DNA of 64,000 bases, from the NCBI RefSeq assembly GCF_003544935.1, contig NZ_CP032098.1, positions 1,922,001-1,986,000 on the forward strand, read 5' to 3'. Numbering within the stretch: position 1 is the first letter of the stretch; each line of letters begins with the position of its first letter. The position numbers and the translations under genes were made by a program. This document shows positions 36,591-46,059 of this stretch, in pieces. Source of the stretch: Malaciobacter molluscorum LMG 25693. GTDB lineage: Bacteria; Campylobacterota; Campylobacteria; Campylobacterales; Arcobacteraceae. The notes under the pieces were generated by a model, which had not been told where the DNA came from, did not search any database, and saw nothing but the letters and a program-made list of their open reading frames with translations.

Positions 36591-39500
36591 CTAATCTCCA
36601 TTCTCAGGGTCTAGAGGTAATACTTTCATATCTTTTGGTTTTACCATCCAGAAATTTCTAATTTCAGCTCTAAAATTATCTAAAATTGACTCAGCTTTTT
36701 CACTTCCAGTTTCATTTAAATAATTAACTAATAATCTTTTTAAATATAATCTTTCTCGTTCAGTATCATCTGTATCTATTCTTACAGCTTCGATTAATTC
36801 TTGGTTCATATTATCAACAAATGCTTTTTCATCATCATAAACAAATCCTAAACCACCTGTCATCCCTGCACCAAAGTTAATTCCCGTAGGACCTAAGATA
36901 ACAACAATTCCACCTGTCATATATTCACAAGCATTATCACCTGTTCCTTCTACAACTGCTGTACAACCAGAGTTTCTTACTGCAAATCTCTCACCTGCTG
37001 TTGCTTTAACATATAAAGAACCACCTGTTGCACCATATAAACAAGTATTACCAATACCAGCAAAATCTTTACCTTGGTTATATGGATTGATTATGATTTT
37101 ACCACCATTCATTCCTTTACCAACATAATCATTTGCAACACCTTCTAAGTTAAGAACCATACCTTTACTTAAAAATGCCCCAAAAGATTGACCAGCTACA
37201 CCTTTTAAATTTATAGATATAGTCTCATCAGGTAAGCCTTCGTCTCCATAAAATTTTGCAATTTCACCAGAAATAAGTGCACCAAAACTTCTATTTAAGT
37301 TGCATATTTCTTCATTTACTTTTACTTTTAACGATGGTTTTTCAATTGTTCTATATACTTTTTTAAGAATATCTTTTTCAAATTTATTTTTATCAAATGG
37401 TTCATTTGATTCTTTTTGGCAAGTATCCACTCCATCAATTCTTCTTAAAACATTTTGAAAATCGAATTTTTTAGCAAATTCATCATCAATTACTTTTAAT
37501 AAATCACTTCTTCCTACTATCTCTTCTATAGTTTTATAACCTAAGTTAGCTAGTATCTCTCTAACTTCTTCAGCTAGGAAAGTAAAATAAGAAATTAATC
37601 TTTCAACTGTACCATTAAATTGCTCTCTTAAATCCTCATCTTGAGTTGCAACACCAACAGAACATTTATTTGTATGACAGATTCTTAAAATTTTACATCC
37701 AAGAAGAGTTAAAGCTGCTGTACCAAATGCATACGATTCTGCACCTAACATTGCTGCTTTTACTATATCTAATCCTGTTTTTAATCCACCATCAGTTTGA
37801 ACATGGACAAACTCTCTTAAATGATTAGCTTTAAGTGCATTATGTGCTTCTGAAAGTCCAAGTTCCCATGAGTTACCTGCATGTTTAATTGATGTTAAAG
37901 GAGCAGCACCTGTACCACCATCTCCACCTGAAATAATAATTTTATCTGCATAAGCTTTTGCAACACCTGCTGCAATTGTTCCTACACCAATTGAAGATAC
38001 AAGTTTTACAGTGATTTTAGCATCTGGATTAACTTGTTTTAAATCAAAAATTAATTGTGCTAAATCTTCAATTGAATAAATATCATGGTGTGGTGGAGGT
38101 GAAATAAGTGTAACTCCAGCAACAGTATGTCTTAATGTTGCAATTAGAGGTGTTACTTTATGTCCAGGAAGTTGTCCACCTTCACCTGGTTTAGCACCTT
38201 GAGCAACTTTAATTTGTAATTCTTCAGCACTTCTTAAATATCCAGGAGTAACACCAAATCTACCCGATGCAACTTGTTTAATTTTAGAATTTTTTAATGT
38301 ATTAAATCTTGCTTTATCTTCCCCACCTTCACCCGAGTTAGAAGAACCACCAATTGTATTCATCGCAACAGCTAAAGCTTCATGAGCTTCAGGTGAAATA
38401 GAACCACAAGACATAGCTGCAGTTGCAAATCTTTTAAAAATACTCTCTTTTGATTCAACTTGAGAAATATCAATTGACTTTCTATCTGATTTAAATTCAA
38501 AGAAATCTCTAATAAATTTTTTATCTCTATTTTCAACTAATTTTCTTAATCCATCAAAATCAGAAATATCTTCTTTTTTACTTGCATTTTTATTATGCAT
38601 AGCATTTGTTGTTTGAGGACCATAATCATGATATTCACCACCATCAATATATTTATAAAAACCACCTAAATCAAGTGGGAACATATGATTATTGTCATAA
38701 AATGCATTATAATGAGATTTTTCGATTCTTTTTTCAATATCTAAATATCCAAGTCCAGATAGTTCACTATGTGCACCTTCAAAACACTCACTAACAATTT
38801 TATCTGATAATCCAATAATATCAAATAATCCAGAATTTCTATAACTAGCAACAGTTGAAATTCCCATTTTTGACATGATTTTTAATAATCCAGCATTTAA
38901 TGATTTTAATGTATTTTTTAAAAGTCTTTGCATCTCATATTTTGAGATACCTTTTCTTTCATATAATCCTACAATTGTGCCATACATTAAATAAGGATAA
39001 ATTGCCGTAACACCAAATGCTAAAAGAACAGCAGCCATATGAGCATCATAAACTTCACCAGTTACAGATACAAGACATGCACGATGTCTAATTCCTTCTT
39101 TTAGCAAAATATTATTAATATATCCAACTACCATTGCCATTGGAATTATTTTTCTTGACTTTGAAACTTTTCTATCATCTAATATAATAACTGTTACATC
39201 TTCATTTCTAACAGATTCAACTACATCTTTAGCTAATTGTTTTAAGCTACTTTCTAAATCTGTATCAAATGTAGTATAAAAAGTTTTATTTTTATAATAT
39301 GAATCATATCTTGGAGATTTACTATCACCAAAAGAGATTAATACATCATATTTTTCTTTCATTAAAATAGGACTTGCTACTTTTAATCTTTTTGAATAAT
39401 CTTCTTTTTCAAGTAAAATATTTTGTAATCTACCAAATCCAGTTTCTAGAGACATTACAACTTTTTCTCTATATGGATCAATTGGTGGATTTGTAACTTG

Positions 39501-41027
39501 TGCAAATTTTTGTCTAAAAAAATCTGTAAAATTTCTATTTACTTTTGAAAAAGCTGCTAATGGTGTATCATCTCCCATAGAACCTACGGGTTCTTTACCA
39601 TCTTTTGCCATTGGATCAATTACTTGATCAATTACTTCATAAGTAACATTAAAATATTTTTGTTTATTTTCTAATTCATCTATTTTATAATCATCAAATT
39701 CTAAAAATGATTCTTCAATATATTCTTGAAGATATTTCATTCCGTTATTTAACCATTTAGAATAGTTCTGAGAAGATTTCAAATAATCATTAATATCATC
39801 TTCTTTTAAAATTTTTCCATATTTTAAATCAAGTGCAATCATTTGCCCTGATTGTAATCTTCCTCTTTCTAATATATTATCTTCTTCAATAGGAAGAGTT
39901 CCATATTCAGATGTAATATAAATATTTTTATCTTTTGTAATAATATATTTAGATGGTCTTAACCCATTTCTATCAATTAAACATCCTATATGTCTTCCAT
40001 CTGTTAATGAAACTGCTGCTGGACCATCCCAAGCTTCCATACTTGCTGCTGTATATTCATAAAATGCTCTTAAATCAGAATCCATATGTGGAGCATTTTG
40101 CCAAGGTGCAGGGATTAGACTTCTTGCAGCTTTGAAAAAATCAACTCCATTTACTACCATAAATTCAAACATATTATCTAATGATGCAGAATCAGAGCTA
40201 CCTTCTTGTAAAATTGGTAAAATTCTTTTTAATTCATCATCTGTAAATATTTCAGATTCGATTTGTTCAGATTTTACTTCTACACTAAATCTATTAGCTT
40301 CAACAGAATTAATTTCTCCATTATGTGCAATTGCTCTAAATGGTTGAGCTAATTTCCATTTTGGAAGTGTATTAGTAGAAAATCTTTGATGAAATAATGA
40401 AAATGAGATTTGAAAATCTTCATCTCTTAGATCTAAATAAAAATGCTTAATATGCGTAGGCATAATAAGACCTTTATACGCAATTACTTTTGATGAAAAT
40501 GAAGGAATATAAAAATCGTGTTTATCTTCTAAGTGATGTTCACACTCTTTTCTTGTTAAATAAAGCATAGCATCAAATCTTTTTGATGACATTAAACTTC
40601 CAGGTGTTACAAAAACTTGTATAATATTTGGTAAAGTATCTAAAGCTTGTTTACCTAAAGCATTAGTATCTACAGGAACATCTCTTGTCATTAATACTTT
40701 TAAATCATTATTTTCACAATATTCTTTAAATACATCAATATCTTTTATATCTTTTGTGAAAATCATAGCTACTGCATATGTTTCAGGTAAATCAATACCC
40801 TTTTCAGCAGTAACTTTTCTCATAAAATAATCTGGCATTGATAATAACAACCCAGATCCATCCCCCGTTTTTCCATCCGCTGCAACTGCACCTCTGTGCA
40901 TCATTCTTTCCAGCGAAGTAATAGCATCTTCTAAGTTTTTATGACTTGGTTTATTTTTTAAATTTGCTAATAAACCAAAACCACAGTTATCTTTAAAAGA
41001 TGTTAATAAGTCTAAGTTAGAACCCAT
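36591..41027 (-). CDS. gltB: Glutamate synthase large subunit
   Basis: 1478 residues. After a short propeptide Cys15 (NCGFGLLAN) is the class-II amidotransferase nucleophile. The FMN-binding synthase domain follows (GGSSNSGEGGED, GGTGAAPLTS), then CKILRICHTNKC for the [3Fe-4S] cluster and a C-terminal GxxG beta-helix. It makes two glutamates from glutamine and 2-oxoglutarate. I start at the ATG at 41027 with AAGGAAAAT before it, rather than 22 codons upstream, since this leaves a normal propeptide. Confidence 0.97.
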   Translation of the reverse strand: MGSNLDLLTSFKDNCGFGLLANLKNKPSHKNLEDAITSLERMMHRGAVAADGKTGDGSGLLLSMPDYFMRKVTAEKGIDLPETYAVAMIFTKDIKDIDVFKEYCENNDLKVLMTRDVPVDTNALGKQALDTLPNIIQVFVTPGSLMSSKRFDAMLYLTRKECEHHLEDKHDFYIPSFSSKVIAYKGLIMPTHIKHFYLDLRDEDFQISFSLFHQRFSTNTLPKWKLAQPFRAIAHNGEINSVEANRFSVEVKSEQIESEIFTDDELKRILPILQEGSSDSASLDNMFEFMVVNGVDFFKAARSLIPAPWQNAPHMDSDLRAFYEYTAASMEAWDGPAAVSLTDGRHIGCLIDRNGLRPSKYIITKDKNIYITSEYGTLPIEEDNILERGRLQSGQMIALDLKYGKILKEDDINDYLKSSQNYSKWLNNGMKYLQEYIEESFLEFDDYKIDELENKQKYFNVTYEVIDQVIDPMAKDGKEPVGSMGDDTPLAAFSKVNRNFTDFFRQKFAQVTNPPIDPYREKVVMSLETGFGRLQNILLEKEDYSKRLKVASPILMKEKYDVLISFGDSKSPRYDSYYKNKTFYTTFDTDLESSLKQLAKDVVESVRNEDVTVIILDDRKVSKSRKIIPMAMVVGYINNILLKEGIRHRACLVSVTGEVYDAHMAAVLLAFGVTAIYPYLMYGTIVGLYERKGISKYEMQRLLKNTLKSLNAGLLKIMSKMGISTVASYRNSGLFDIIGLSDKIVSECFEGAHSELSGLGYLDIEKRIEKSHYNAFYDNNHMFPLDLGGFYKYIDGGEYHDYGPQTTNAMHNKNASKKEDISDFDGLRKLVENRDKKFIRDFFEFKSDRKSIDISQVESKESIFKRFATAAMSCGSISPEAHEALAVAMNTIGGSSNSGEGGEDKARFNTLKNSKIKQVASGRFGVTPGYLRSAEELQIKVAQGAKPGEGGQLPGHKVTPLIATLRHTVAGVTLISPPPHHDIYSIEDLAQLIFDLKQVNPDAKITVKLVSSIGVGTIAAGVAKAYADKIIISGGDGGTGAAPLTSIKHAGNSWELGLSEAHNALKANHLREFVHVQTDGGLKTGLDIVKAAMLGAESYAFGTAALTLLGCKILRICHTNKCSVGVATQDEDLREQFNGTVERLISYFTFLAEEVREILANLGYKTIEEIVGRSDLLKVIDDEFAKKFDFQNVLRRIDGVDTCQKESNEPFDKNKFEKDILKKVYRTIEKPSLKVKVNEEICNLNRSFGALISGEIAKFYGDEGLPDETISINLKGVAGQSFGAFLSKGMVLNLEGVANDYVGKGMNGGKIIINPYNQGKDFAGIGNTCLYGATGGSLYVKATAGERFAVRNSGCTAVVEGTGDNACEYMTGGIVVILGPTGINFGAGMTGGLGFVYDDEKAFVDNMNQELIEAVRIDTDDTERERLYLKRLLVNYLNETGSEKAESILDNFRAEIRNFWMVKPKDMKVLPLDPENGD

Positions 41028-41057
41028 TATTTTCCTTTTTGTTAATATAGTATAATT

Positions 41058-41063
41058 ATTATA
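41058..41063 (-). promoter_or_regulatory. -10 box of gltB
   Basis: Minus-strand GGGATATAATAATT gives a perfect TATAAT about 30 bases before the chosen gltB ATG, fitting a short leader. No convincing -35. Supports the downstream start. Confidence 0.6.
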
Positions 41064-41166
41064 TCCCTTAATAAAAGTATTACAATTTACCAAAACATTA
41101 ATTAAAAAATGTTTAATTTTATTTACATAAGCTACTACTAAGGTAAATTTTGTTTGAGAATATTGT

Positions 41167-41184
41167 GGTTACAAAGCGGTAACC
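41167..41184. promoter_or_regulatory. Inverted repeat in the gltB-dctP intergenic region
   Basis: GGTTAC (41167-41172), six bases, GTAACC (41179-41184). It is the most GC-rich element in the 490-base gene-free stretch 41028-41517. The rest of that stretch is T-rich with three CTATTTT copies (41335-41362) and the two promoters listed. It may be an operator for either divergent gene. Confidence 0.35.
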
Positions 41185-41481
41185 TAATATTTTATGATAT
41201 TATTTTATAAAGAAAAAATCTTATTAAAAAATTTTTTTAATAGCTTTTATTATTTATTTATATAATTATTTACAATTTTTATAGAAACTTAGTTTATAAA
41301 TTTAAGCACTGTTTTAGTTATCTTGCTTTTTTTACTATTTTTGCTATTTTAATGCTATTTTTACAAGAATAAACGATACTTAACATATGCTCAAATAATT
41401 ATAAAATGGTACTTTTGAAACATTTTAATAATAAATTTTTAAATTTATATTTTTTTACATAACATTTACATAATTTTAGAT

Positions 41482-41487
41482 TATAAT
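41482..41487 (+). promoter_or_regulatory. -10 box of dctPQM
   Basis: TATAAT 30 bases before the dctP ATG, with a T/A-rich upstream region and an AAGGAG site (41507-41512) between. No clear -35 element. Confidence 0.6.
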
Positions 41488-41517
41488 TTTCAAAGTATCA
41501 AAAAACAAGGAGTGAAA

Positions 41518-42576
41518 ATGACAAAAATTATGAAAGGTATAGTATCTAGTGCTGTAGTTGCTTCAGCATTATTTTTTACTGGTTGTGGTGACAATAAAGG
41601 TGACTCACAAGAAACTAAAGCTTCAGCTGACAATAGTAAAAAAACTTATGTACTTAAGTTTTCTCATGTTGTAAGTGCTAACACACCAAAAGGTAAAGCA
41701 GCAGATTATTTTGAAAAAAGATTAGAAGAACTTTCAAATGGACAAATTGATGTTCAAGTTTATCCTTCTTCTCAATTATATAAAGATAATGCTGTATTAA
41801 AAGCTTTAAAATTAGACTCAGTTCAAATGGCAGCACCAAGTTTTTCTAAATTTGGTAAGATTGTTCCTCAATTAGCTTTATTTGATCTTCCATTTTTATT
41901 TAAAGATATAGATCATTTACATAGAGTTCAAGATGGAGAAGTTGGTAAAGAATTAAAATCTATGGTAACAGAAAAAGGATATAAAGCCTTATCATTTTGG
42001 GATAATAACTTTAAACAATTTACATCATCAAAAAAACCTATCTTAATGCCTTCAGATGCAGAAGGTCAAAAATTTAGAATTATGTCATCAAAAGTACTTG
42101 AAGAGCAATTTAAAGCAGTAGGAGCAAGTCCACAAATGATGCCTTTCTCTGAGGTTTATTCTGCATTACAACAAGGTGTAATTGATGCAGCAGAAAATCC
42201 AATTTCAAATATTTATACTAAAAAATTCCATGAAGTACAAAAATATTTAACTATTTCAAATCATGGTTATTTAGGTTACTTAGTTGTAATGAGTGAAAAA
42301 TTCTGGAATTCTTTAACTCCTGAATTACAAAAAGATGTAGAACAAGCGATGAAAGAAGCTACTCAAAAAGAAAGAGAATATGCAAATGAATTAGATAAAG
42401 AGCAATTTGACTTAATCAAAAAATATGCAAAAGAGACTGGAAAATTAGAAATCTTTACACTTAATGATGAGCAAAGAAAAGCTTGGAAAGAAGCTACAAG
42501 TAAAATCTACCCAGACTTTTATGATAAAGATGTAATTGGTAAAGATTTAATTGAGAAAACTCTAGCAACGGAATAA
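41518..42576 (+). CDS. dctP: TRAP transporter substrate-binding protein (DctP family)
   Basis: 352 residues. The N-terminal segment ends in ALFFTGCGD, a lipobox-like sequence, so it may be a lipoprotein rather than a free periplasmic protein. The mature part is DctP-like: FSHVVSANTPKGKAA, FRIMSSKVLEEQF with the ligand-carboxylate Arg, and GVIDAAENPISNIY. It captures a carboxylate for the QM membrane part. I start at the ATG at 41518, five bases after AAGGAG; a GTG two codons before overlaps that site. Confidence 0.9.
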   Translation: MTKIMKGIVSSAVVASALFFTGCGDNKGDSQETKASADNSKKTYVLKFSHVVSANTPKGKAADYFEKRLEELSNGQIDVQVYPSSQLYKDNAVLKALKLDSVQMAAPSFSKFGKIVPQLALFDLPFLFKDIDHLHRVQDGEVGKELKSMVTEKGYKALSFWDNNFKQFTSSKKPILMPSDAEGQKFRIMSSKVLEEQFKAVGASPQMMPFSEVYSALQQGVIDAAENPISNIYTKKFHEVQKYLTISNHGYLGYLVVMSEKFWNSLTPELQKDVEQAMKEATQKEREYANELDKEQFDLIKKYAKETGKLEIFTLNDEQRKAWKEATSKIYPDFYDKDVIGKDLIEKTLATE

Positions 42577-42581
42577 TTATA

Positions 42582-43208
42582 ATGTCAATTTTCAGAATTA
42601 TAAGTAAAATAATTGGACATATAAATCAAAAAATCGCAGTAGTGGGAATCACTGCTGGGGTTGTTGTTGCTTTTGTAAATGTTGTAGCAAGGTATTTATT
42701 TGATGCATCATTTACATGGGCAAGTGAATTGTCTATATCTTTATTTTTATGGAGTGTTTTCTTTGCAGCAGCATATTGCTTTAAAAAAGATGCCCATATT
42801 GCAGTTACAATAGTGCTTGATGCAATGCCATCAAGAATAGCAAAAGTAATGTTAATTATATCTCATCTTGTAACTTTTATTTTTTTATGTGCAGTTGCAT
42901 TTTTTGGATATAAATACTTACTTTTAGTAATTGATTTAGATGAAAGGTCTATTGATCTTTGGAATATGCCAATGTGGATTATTTACTTAGTTATACCTAT
43001 TTCATTCTCTTTTGGAGCATACAGAGTTGCAGAAAGAATTCATGGTATTTTAAGTACAAGTCATGAAAAAATAGTAAAAGAGTCTGAAGCAGAACATGTT
43101 TTAGCAGAAATGGGAATGAATTCAAAAGAGTATAAGGATAATGAGAATTTGCAAAATTTAAGTAAAATGGTTAAAGAAGTAGAGAAAAAAACAGGAGGAA
43201 TGCTATGA
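42582..43208 (+). CDS. dctQ: TRAP transporter small membrane subunit
   Basis: 208 residues with four membrane segments (about 17-37, 48-68, 87-108, 127-147) and a charged C-terminal tail of about 50 residues, longer than usual. NVVARYLFDASFTWASELSISLFLW (parts: NVVARYLFDASFTWA) is the DctQ signature. It scaffolds DctM in the inner membrane. Begins 5 bases after dctP and overlaps dctM by 4 bases. Confidence 0.93.
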   Translation: MSIFRIISKIIGHINQKIAVVGITAGVVVAFVNVVARYLFDASFTWASELSISLFLWSVFFAAAYCFKKDAHIAVTIVLDAMPSRIAKVMLIISHLVTFIFLCAVAFFGYKYLLLVIDLDERSIDLWNMPMWIIYLVIPISFSFGAYRVAERIHGILSTSHEKIVKESEAEHVLAEMGMNSKEYKDNENLQNLSKMVKEVEKKTGGML

Positions 43209-44488
43209 GTATAGCAGTATTATTTGCAATATTTTTCCTTCTAGTTATTCTTGGAACACCTATTGCTATTTGTTTAGGTGGAGCAACATTTGTTACATTA
43301 TTATTATTTACATCAATTTCACCAATTGAAATATCTGCAATGATGTTTGAGAAAGTTGAGCATTATTCACTTATGGCTATTCCAATGTTTATTTTTGCGG
43401 GTAATTTACTAAGTAAAGGTAGTGCCGCACAAAGAATTATTGAATTTGCAAAATCAATAGTTGGACATCTGCCTGGGGGATTACCAATTTCAGCTATTTT
43501 TGCATCTATTATTTTTGCAGCAGTTTCAGGTAGTTCTCCAGCAACAGTTGTAGCTATTGGTTCTATTATGTTTGGTGCTATTATGCAAGCTGGCTATCCA
43601 AAGAAATATGCAGTTGGTACAATTGCAACAGCAGGTTCTTTAGGTATATTAATTCCACCTTCAATTGTATTAATTGTATATGGAGTTACAGCAGAAGTTT
43701 CTATTGGTAAACTATTTATGGCTGGTGTTGTACCTGGTATTATGCTTGGTATTATGTTAATTATTGTTACATATATTGGAGCAAGACGACTTGGTTTTGA
43801 AAAAATAGAGCCTCAACCATTTAAAGTAAGACTTAAGAAGATGAAAGATGCTGCATGGGGTCTTATGACAATTGTGATAGTAATTGGTGGTATTTATGGT
43901 TCAATATTTACACCAACTGAAGCTGCAGCTGCTGCTTGTATGTGGGCATTTTTTGTATCTGTATTTATTTATAGAGATATTAAATTCACTGAACTTTATG
44001 CAACAGCTTTAGAATCAGCAAAAACAACTGCTATGATTATGTTTATTATTGCAAATGCAATGTTATTTGCACACTTTTTAACAATTGAAAATATTCCACA
44101 AATGATTACACAAGCATTAGTGGATGCAAATGTTAATAAATATATGTTCTTATTAATGGTAAACTTGTTATTAATATTAGCAGGTTCATTTATGGAACCA
44201 AGTGCAATTATTATGATTTTAGTACCATTGTTACTTCCTGTTGCAGTAGCATTAGGAATTGATCCTATTCACTTTGGTATTGTAATTACAGTAAATATGG
44301 AATTAGGAATGGTTTCCCCACCTGTTGGGCTTAACCTTTTTGTAACTTCTGGACTTACAGGTATGAGTATAAAAGATGTTATTATTGCAACGTTCCCTTG
44401 GACAATGACAATTTTAGCTGGATTAATAGCTATTACGTATATTCCAGAGATCACGCTATTCCTACCAAACATTATGTATGGAAATTAA
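43205..44488 (+). CDS. dctM: TRAP transporter large membrane subunit
   Basis: 427 residues, 11-12 membrane segments. GTPIAICLGGA, SGSSPATVVAIGSIM, TAGSLGILIPPSIVLIVYG and ELGMVSPPVGLNLFV (the two repeated Na+/substrate elbow motifs) define DctM, the ion-coupled transport channel. With dctP and dctQ it makes a complete Na+-driven importer; C4-dicarboxylate is the default guess. A terminator follows at 44506. Confidence 0.95.
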   Translation: MSIAVLFAIFFLLVILGTPIAICLGGATFVTLLLFTSISPIEISAMMFEKVEHYSLMAIPMFIFAGNLLSKGSAAQRIIEFAKSIVGHLPGGLPISAIFASIIFAAVSGSSPATVVAIGSIMFGAIMQAGYPKKYAVGTIATAGSLGILIPPSIVLIVYGVTAEVSIGKLFMAGVVPGIMLGIMLIIVTYIGARRLGFEKIEPQPFKVRLKKMKDAAWGLMTIVIVIGGIYGSIFTPTEAAAAACMWAFFVSVFIYRDIKFTELYATALESAKTTAMIMFIIANAMLFAHFLTIENIPQMITQALVDANVNKYMFLLMVNLLLILAGSFMEPSAIIMILVPLLLPVAVALGIDPIHFGIVITVNMELGMVSPPVGLNLFVTSGLTGMSIKDVIIATFPWTMTILAGLIAITYIPEITLFLPNIMYGN

Positions 44489-44505
44489 TAAAATTTAAAC
44501 AATTA

Positions 44506-44529
44506 AAAATGGGGCTTCTGCCCTATTTT
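44506..44529. terminator. Bidirectional terminator between dctM and the sulfite cluster
   Basis: A 10-bp stem with one G-T pair and a TTCT loop, T-tracts on both sides. It ends dctPQM on the plus strand and, overlapping the stop of the NosL-like gene, the 16-kb minus-strand cluster. Confidence 0.85.
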
Positions 44530-45109
44530 ATCTTTTTTTTAGTAACTCTCTTTTTATCATAGGATTTAGTAAAGTTTCACCTCTTAAGGCAAACTGTTTA
44601 ATTTCCTCAAACTCATAAATTTGTTTTGTTTCTCTTTTGATTTTAAAATTACCTATTTGTTCTTCTATTGTAGATCTTGTCATCGCACTTGTTATTGCAC
44701 CAATTGAAGTCTCATAAGCTCCAAATCCATACCCTAAAGGTGTATTTGCATCTCTTATATACCAAGCAAGCTTTGCATCAATATAAGCGCCTGTATCTGT
44801 TGAATACACATACATTTTAGCTTTGTTTTTAAACTCTTGTCTATCAAGCCATCTTATCATACATCCAACATCATCAAAAAAATATACATTATGATTATAA
44901 ATAACTTGAGCAGAATTTAGATATTTTTTAATCATCATATCACAATCATTACAAATGTATCTATTTTTGTATGTTTCTAATACAACTCTATATGGTGCAT
45001 CTTGCATATAATTATGCTCTACTTTTATATCTTCTCTTGTATCTTTAGAGTAATTATATAAAAATAAAGAGATAATAATTAAAAAAATATATGGTAAAAC
45101 TCTTCTCAT
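44528..45109 (-). CDS. NosL-like copper-site protein, membrane-anchored
   Basis: 193 residues with an N-terminal membrane anchor (about 5-20). CNDCDMMI (53-60) is the CxxCxM copper(I) motif of NosL, Cys83 sits in VYFFDDVGCM, and TPLGYGFGAYE near residue 123 matches the second NosL block. NosL proteins are periplasmic Cu(I) chaperones. As the last gene of the mcc cluster, overlapping the multispan gene upstream, it probably serves copper delivery to MccA. Its role is inferred from family and place. Confidence 0.75.
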   Translation of the reverse strand: MRRVLPYIFLIIISLFLYNYSKDTREDIKVEHNYMQDAPYRVVLETYKNRYICNDCDMMIKKYLNSAQVIYNHNVYFFDDVGCMIRWLDRQEFKNKAKMYVYSTDTGAYIDAKLAWYIRDANTPLGYGFGAYETSIGAITSAMTRSTIEEQIGNFKIKRETKQIYEFEEIKQFALRGETLLNPMIKRELLKKR

Positions 45110-46059
45110 AAAAATACTCCATTTTTAATATAATAAATCACTACAAAATATGTACAAATCAGTGCAAATATGGTATTAAATAATATTGAGTATTTAAATA
45201 GATTAGTTATCTTTTTATTTATTAAAGACTCGATAATATAAGAAGAGATGCCAAAGAAAACTCCAAGAAATAGACTTATCCATATAAAATATCCAACATA
45301 AAAATACTCTTTTTGTAAAATACAAAATGGACATTGATGATTAGGCAAAATATAAATATAAATACTAAAAAAATATGTCACTGAAAAATATGATATAAAC
45401 AAAAAAAGGATATTAAAAAGAAAGCTCAATACAATTTTTTTCAAATATGAAAATATCAATGTAAAACTAAAGATTATATAAAAAGTTATTGCAAGATTAG
45501 ATTGTGTTAATCCAAAAGGTAAAGCATCAGCTTTAAATAGAGTTGAACAGCAAAAAACAGGAACTTTTAAAGGAACATTTACAAAATACAATACTTCAAA
45601 AAATATCTCAAAGAGAATAAGAAACAAAATGAAGTTAAAAAAAAAGTATTTAGATTTTATATATATAAATTTTTTTGATTTAATATCAACTCGATTAATA
45701 ATAAGCCATATTCCCAACATAAAAACTATAAATATTTTGAGTAATAACAAAGCTTCACCATAATCATTTGCACCAATTACACCAGCTATACACATAGCTC
45801 CAGGAACTACATTTGATAGTTCAGATAATGACTTTACAAAAAAGAAAAAGAGTATTATTTTGCAAATAATTGTGAAATTAATTATGGTATTTACTAAATA
45901 GTTTCTTTTTTCTAAAGAATACTGCAAAGAAGTAGTAATACTAAAATTCCAATTTTTTAATATTTTGATTACTGAATATTCACTAATTAGCATCAATATT
46001 ACTAATATTACTTCAATAAAAACAAATACAATAATATCATTTAATAAAAATATATTCAT
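45106..46059 (-). CDS. Polytopic membrane protein with CPFC and CC motifs, unknown
   Basis: 317 residues with about eight membrane segments. Cysteines are notable: Cys90 in GAMCIAG, Cys170-Cys171 in VFCCSTLF, and Cys243/Cys246 in HQCPFCILQ, a CxxC resembling the DsbB/VKOR redox pair. I cannot assign a family. Placed between an ABC ATPase gene (1-base overlap) and a NosL-like gene (4-base overlap), it may hold thiols reduced, pass electrons, or bind copper at the periplasmic face. Confidence 0.6.
   Translation of the reverse strand: MNIFLLNDIIVFVFIEVILVILMLISEYSVIKILKNWNFSITTSLQYSLEKRNYLVNTIINFTIICKIILFFFFVKSLSELSNVVPGAMCIAGVIGANDYGEALLLLKIFIVFMLGIWLIINRVDIKSKKFIYIKSKYFFFNFILFLILFEIFFEVLYFVNVPLKVPVFCCSTLFKADALPFGLTQSNLAITFYIIFSFTLIFSYLKKIVLSFLFNILFLFISYFSVTYFFSIYIYILPNHQCPFCILQKEYFYVGYFIWISLFLGVFFGISSYIIESLINKKITNLFKYSILFNTIFALICTYFVVIYYIKNGVFL

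Noticed and set aside
37646-40347. Several 60-70 codon plus-strand frames opposite gltB.
   Set aside because: Low-complexity antisense frames without ribosome sites, inside a well-conserved gene.
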